Source: an uncultured Bacilli bacterium (lineage in GTDB: Bacteria > Bacillota_I > Bacilli_A > RF39 > UBA660). From it: 8,059 bases of DNA. The translations under genes were made by a program, and so were the position numbers. The stretch is from NCBI GenBank assembly GCA_934133155.1, contig CAKPAT010000053.1, positions 1 to 8,059 on the forward strand, written 5' to 3'. Positions 4,913-8,059 of the stretch are shown here, in pieces. Positions within the stretch are counted from its first letter, which is position 1. The number at the start of each line of letters is the position of its first letter. The notes under the pieces were generated by a model, which saw nothing but the letters and a program-made list of their open reading frames with translations, searched no databases and was not told the origin of the DNA.

Positions 4913-7069
4913 ATGAGAAAAAAAGTTAAAACACAAACAGAATGGAAAAGCCCAAGAAAACTTTTTTTCTTTTTTTTAATCTGTGTATTAATCATATTTG
5001 TTAGATACATCTACCTCGCTTTATCTCCATCCGTAAACGGACGAAATATTCAAACATTTGCCGCAAACAGAAACACCGTATCTAAAGTGCTAACTGCTAA
5101 AAGAGGGACAATATATGATGCCGCTGGGGGTGTCCTAGCTCAAAACGTCACCTCATATACCATAATTGCTTATCTAGACAAAAAAAGGAGTACTGAAACC
5201 CAAATAAATCATGTCAAAGATATAGAAGCTACCGCTAAAGCCCTCGCACCTCTCTTGAATGCCGACGAAAACACCTTAAAAGAAATTATGCAAAAAGGAA
5301 AAGACAATAATAGATATCAAGTAGAATTTGGAAAATACGGAAAAAATATCACCGAAATAACCAAATCAGAAATAGAAAAACTAAACCTAAAAGGAATAGA
5401 CTTTATCGAAAGTTATAAAAGGTACTATCCAAACGGTAACTTCGCCTCATATATATTAGGTTACGCAATAAATAAAGAATACACAAACAAAGATGGCAAA
5501 ACAACTACCAGCATAGAAGGTGAGCTTGGTATAGAAGCCAAATTCAACGACAAATTAAAAGGTGTAAACGGCTATCTAAGCTATCAGCAAGATCGTCAAG
5601 GTTATAAAATACCCGATACCAAAGAGCAAAAAATAGACGCTATAGACGGTAGCAACATCTACCTAACAATAGACTCTGGCATTCAAAGATTTGTCGAAAC
5701 TGAAGTAAAAAGTATGGAAGAAAATTATTCTCCAGAATGGTCCATGATTTCCGTTATGGATGCCAAAACAGGTGACATCCTCGCTAGCAGTAGTTCACCA
5801 TCATTTGACCCAAATATAAGAAACATCACAAACTACGAAAACCCACTAGTATCAAATGCTTTTGAACCAGGATCAACAATGAAAATATATACTTATATGT
5901 GTGCAATGGAAAAAGGAACATATAAAGGAGACGAAACATACAAATCAGGTACAATTCAAATAGCTGACGCGATAATCAAAGACTGGAATAATACCGGATG
6001 GGGAACAATCACATATGATAAAGGTTTTGAATACTCATCCAACGTCGGTGTCAGCACCATGATAAATCACTTCATAGATAAAGATGACCTAAAATCATGC
6101 TTTAAAAAATACGGCTTTGGTGAACTTACTGGAATAGATCTATCCAGAGAAGTAAGTGGTAACTTAGGCTTTAAATACCCAGTAGAAGTAGCCAACGCCG
6201 CATTTGGTCAAGGAATAACCACCACCGCCATACAACACCTCACTGCCTTATCTATAATCGCCAACAACGGAAAAAAAATAACCCCACACATTGTTTCTAA
6301 AATAGTTGATCCAAATACAAATAAAACAACATATGAAAGAAAAGTCACAAAAAGTTCCAAAATAGTCAGCGAAGAAACCGTAAACAAAATAAAAGATCTG
6401 ATGTATAACGTCGTAAACAGTGAAGACGGCTCAGCTACCGGAAAAAAATATAAAATAGATGGTTTTAACGTTATCGGAAAAACTGGAACCGCCCAACTTT
6501 ATGACTCTAAAAATGGAGGATATCTTAAAGGATCAAATGATTACATCTACTCCTTTGCCGGAATGTACCCTAAAGATGAACCAGAAATAATCATATATGC
6601 TGCCATTAAAAAACCAAACGTCGGCACATCAAATATGTTAAGCGACGCCGTAACAAACCTAATGAAAAACATCGCAAAATATAAAAATATGTTTGAAAAA
6701 GGTAGCGCAACAAATTCAAATATAAGTAAGCTAACCCTAGACTCATACATCAATCAAAAAGTATCAGATGTTAAAAAAATAATGGATGAAAACAAAATCC
6801 AAACAGTCGTAATAGGTGACGGTGATAAGATAATAAGCCAGTATCCAAATAAAGGAGAAGAAGTGATTTCATACGATAAAGTATTCCTAATCACAAATGG
6901 CAGTCAAAACATCATGCCAAACATAATCGGTTACACTAGATCGGAAGTCATATCACTAATGCAGACCCTAGGCTATGAATATGAGATAGAAGGATATGGC
7001 AAAGTAACCGAACAAAGCATAAAAGAAGGAGAAACAGTTCAAGGAAAAATAAAAATAACCTTAGGATAG
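4913..7069 (+). CDS. pbpB: Class B penicillin-binding protein (PBP2B/FtsI type) with two PASTA domains
   Basis: A 718-residue septal transpeptidase that cross-links peptidoglycan together with FtsW. It has a short cytoplasmic tail, a membrane anchor (about 16-38, starting KLFFFFLICVLIIF), and a dimerisation domain beginning at AKRGTIYDAAGGVLA (about 62-240). The transpeptidase domain (about 270-595) contains all active-site motifs: S321-T-M-K324 with the nucleophile Ser321, S375-S-N377 and K523-T-G525. Two PASTA domains follow (about 604-662 and 663-718, the second opening NIMPNIIGYTRSEV). GAGGTGA (4900-4906) lies 6 nt before the ATG. PASTA domains and the position after ftsL fit B. subtilis PBP2B. 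SpoVD has a similar plan, so a sporulation role cannot be excluded; as the only such gene here, division is the likelier role. Confidence 0.95.
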   Translation: MRKKVKTQTEWKSPRKLFFFFLICVLIIFVRYIYLALSPSVNGRNIQTFAANRNTVSKVLTAKRGTIYDAAGGVLAQNVTSYTIIAYLDKKRSTETQINHVKDIEATAKALAPLLNADENTLKEIMQKGKDNNRYQVEFGKYGKNITEITKSEIEKLNLKGIDFIESYKRYYPNGNFASYILGYAINKEYTNKDGKTTTSIEGELGIEAKFNDKLKGVNGYLSYQQDRQGYKIPDTKEQKIDAIDGSNIYLTIDSGIQRFVETEVKSMEENYSPEWSMISVMDAKTGDILASSSSPSFDPNIRNITNYENPLVSNAFEPGSTMKIYTYMCAMEKGTYKGDETYKSGTIQIADAIIKDWNNTGWGTITYDKGFEYSSNVGVSTMINHFIDKDDLKSCFKKYGFGELTGIDLSREVSGNLGFKYPVEVANAAFGQGITTTAIQHLTALSIIANNGKKITPHIVSKIVDPNTNKTTYERKVTKSSKIVSEETVNKIKDLMYNVVNSEDGSATGKKYKIDGFNVIGKTGTAQLYDSKNGGYLKGSNDYIYSFAGMYPKDEPEIIIYAAIKKPNVGTSNMLSDAVTNLMKNIAKYKNMFEKGSATNSNISKLTLDSYINQKVSDVKKIMDENKIQTVVIGDGDKIISQYPNKGEEVISYDKVFLITNGSQNIMPNIIGYTRSEVISLMQTLGYEYEIEGYGKVTEQSIKEGETVQGKIKITLG

Positions 7070-7078
7070 GAGAAAATT

Positions 7079-7345
7079 ATGAAAAAAATATTATTATTAA
7101 GCATATTATTATTAACCGGTTGCACACAAGGCGAAGAATTAACATGCAACCTAAACGGAAAAACATTAGAATATCAAATGAAAGATGGTATCATCAAATC
7201 ATATAAAATAGACGGCGTAAAAGCATCACAAAAAGACGTTGACGAACTAAATGGTACTTACTTTACAAGTTCAAAAAATAACGAAGAAGGGAAAATTGCC
7301 TTAAAAAACTATATCGAAAATCAAAATGGTAATTGTAATTATTAA
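7079..7345 (+). CDS. Small lipoprotein of unknown function
   Basis: An 88-residue predicted lipoprotein. The signal peptide is very short and is followed by lipobox LLTGC, so Cys15 should be lipidated and the mature chain is 74 residues. The mature part has a likely beta hairpin (TCNLNGKTLEYQMKDG, then IIKSYKIDG), a charged middle, and two further cysteines, Cys23 and Cys86 near the C-terminus (NGNCNY), which could form a disulfide that closes the domain. I recognise no family. AGGAGA (7068-7073) overlaps the pbpB stop and is 5 nt before the ATG, so it is clearly part of the operon and probably coupled to pbpB. It is followed after 2 nt by the CapA-like gene, which suggests a shared extracytoplasmic role. 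Confidence 0.8.
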   Translation: MKKILLLSILLLTGCTQGEELTCNLNGKTLEYQMKDGIIKSYKIDGVKASQKDVDELNGTYFTSSKNNEEGKIALKNYIENQNGNCNY

Positions 7346-7347
7346 AT

Positions 7348-8059
7348 ATGAAAAAAATACTAACATTTTTAATTATTGTATTAACCCTTACGCTATCATT
7401 AATAATTTATGATGGATTAAATAAACCAAATAACCATAAAGCTGTTAAAGTCGAAATAAAAGAAAAGCCAAAAAAATTAAGTCTGGTCATGGTAGGGGAC
7501 GCCTTACTGCACTCATCTGTATATAAAGATGCATACCAAAACGGTACTTATGACTTTACCAAACAGCTAGAATTTATCACACCAATAGCCCAAAAATACG
7601 ACTTAGCCTTTTATAATCAGGAAACCATATTAGGTGGAAAAGAAATAGGCCTGTCAGATTATCCAACCTTTAACTCACCACAAGAATTTGGAGATAACAT
7701 GATAAACTCTGGTTTTAACCTCGTTTCACTAGCTAATAACCACACAATGGATAGGGGAGAGACTGCCATATTAAAATCATGTGAATACTGGAATAGTAAA
7801 AAAGAAAAAGTCCTATTTGCTGGAAGTTACTGCTCTAAAGAAGACAGTGAAGAAGTTAAAATTAAAGAAAAAAACGGCATAAAATATACTCTTTTAGCCT
7901 ATACATACGGTACAAATGGCATAAAAGTTTCAGAAGGTAAAGAATATTTAGTAAACCTTTATAGTGATGAAAAAGTCAAAAACGACATTGAAAAAGTACG
8001 CAATAAAGTAGACTTACTAATCATATCCATGCACTGGGGACAGGAATATCATAATGTGC
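7348..8059 (+). CDS. CapA-family protein (metallophosphatase-like fold), 3' truncated by window end
   Basis: The first 237 residues of a CapA/PGA_cap-family protein, open to the window edge. The N-terminus is a membrane anchor or signal sequence (about 4-21), then a Lys-rich linker, so the domain is extracytoplasmic. Calcineurin-like motifs follow. VMVGDALLH has Asp51. YNQET is at 90-93, where the family usually has N-x-E. LANNHTMDRG has Asn131, His132 and Asp135, and MHWGQEYH has His229. These match the family signatures GD, NNHxxDxG and HWGxEY. Members include poly-gamma-glutamate capsule protein CapA, but most homologues have no tested function and no other capsule genes are seen here, so capsule synthesis is only one option. 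No clear ribosome binding site precedes the ATG. It starts 2 nt after the lipoprotein stop, implying translational coupling. Confidence 0.88.
   Translation, partial: MKKILTFLIIVLTLTLSLIIYDGLNKPNNHKAVKVEIKEKPKKLSLVMVGDALLHSSVYKDAYQNGTYDFTKQLEFITPIAQKYDLAFYNQETILGGKEIGLSDYPTFNSPQEFGDNMINSGFNLVSLANNHTMDRGETAILKSCEYWNSKKEKVLFAGSYCSKEDSEEVKIKEKNGIKYTLLAYTYGTNGIKVSEGKEYLVNLYSDEKVKNDIEKVRNKVDLLIISMHWGQEYHNV

Noticed and set aside
4717..5010. Minus-strand Leu/Phe-rich frame across ftsL and pbpB
   Set aside because: It overlaps two well-supported genes and reads the complement of Glu/Lys codons. A membrane-protein look is expected for such shadows.
6547..6753. Minus-strand frame inside pbpB
   Set aside because: It is a shadow of the conserved transpeptidase end, with no start signal or family resemblance.
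1..8059. CRISPR array, tRNA or rRNA genes
   Set aside because: No regularly spaced direct repeats and no recognisable tRNA or rRNA sequences were seen on either strand.

Overview
The window is a low-GC Gram-positive (Bacillota) chromosome segment. The DNA is strongly A+T rich, and the proteins are rich in Lys, Asn, Ile and Glu. Shine-Dalgarno sites are strong (AAGGAGG type). The gene set includes a PrsA foldase lipoprotein, two tiny YjcZ-like spore peptides and an rsmH-ftsL-class B PBP division operon. Trp is encoded by TGG and TGA is used as a stop (ftsL), so the code is standard and not mycoplasma-like. An uncultured, probably spore-forming Bacilli or Clostridia lineage fits best, but the species cannot be named from this sequence.

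Left end (1 to about 835): the 3' part of an IS200/IS605-type element. It holds a tnpB gene that runs off the window's 5' edge, with all three RuvC acidic residues and the zinc finger present. A structured right end follows that looks like the TnpB guide RNA (omegaRNA/reRNA). The element stops just ahead of recX (866-1624), so the presumed guide lies in the recX leader. recX and prsA converge on a shared bidirectional terminator.

Middle (1633-3620): prsA on the minus strand has a good sigma-A promoter. Divergent from it is a two-gene unit of very short hydrophobic spore peptides (27 and 36 aa, both shorter than usual ORF cut-offs) preceded by a near-perfect sigma-K-type promoter. Next comes a Ham1/ITPase-like nucleotide pyrophosphatase gene interrupted by one in-frame TAG. 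Each of these plus-strand units ends in a hairpin terminator that overlaps its last stop codon.

Right half (3657-8059): a sigma-A promoter drives a tightly packed operon. It contains rsmH (16S rRNA methyltransferase), ftsL (divisome membrane protein), a two-PASTA class B penicillin-binding protein, a small orphan lipoprotein, and a CapA-family metallophosphatase-like protein cut by the window end. This is a shortened division/cell-wall cluster: no mraZ lies immediately before rsmH, and a lipoprotein/CapA pair stands where further PBP, mraY or mur genes are often found.

I found no clearly new multi-gene system. The points most worth checking are the TnpB/guide RNA element abutting recX, the amber-interrupted pyrophosphatase, the sigma-K-like unit of mini-peptides, and the lipoprotein/CapA pair attached to the division operon.
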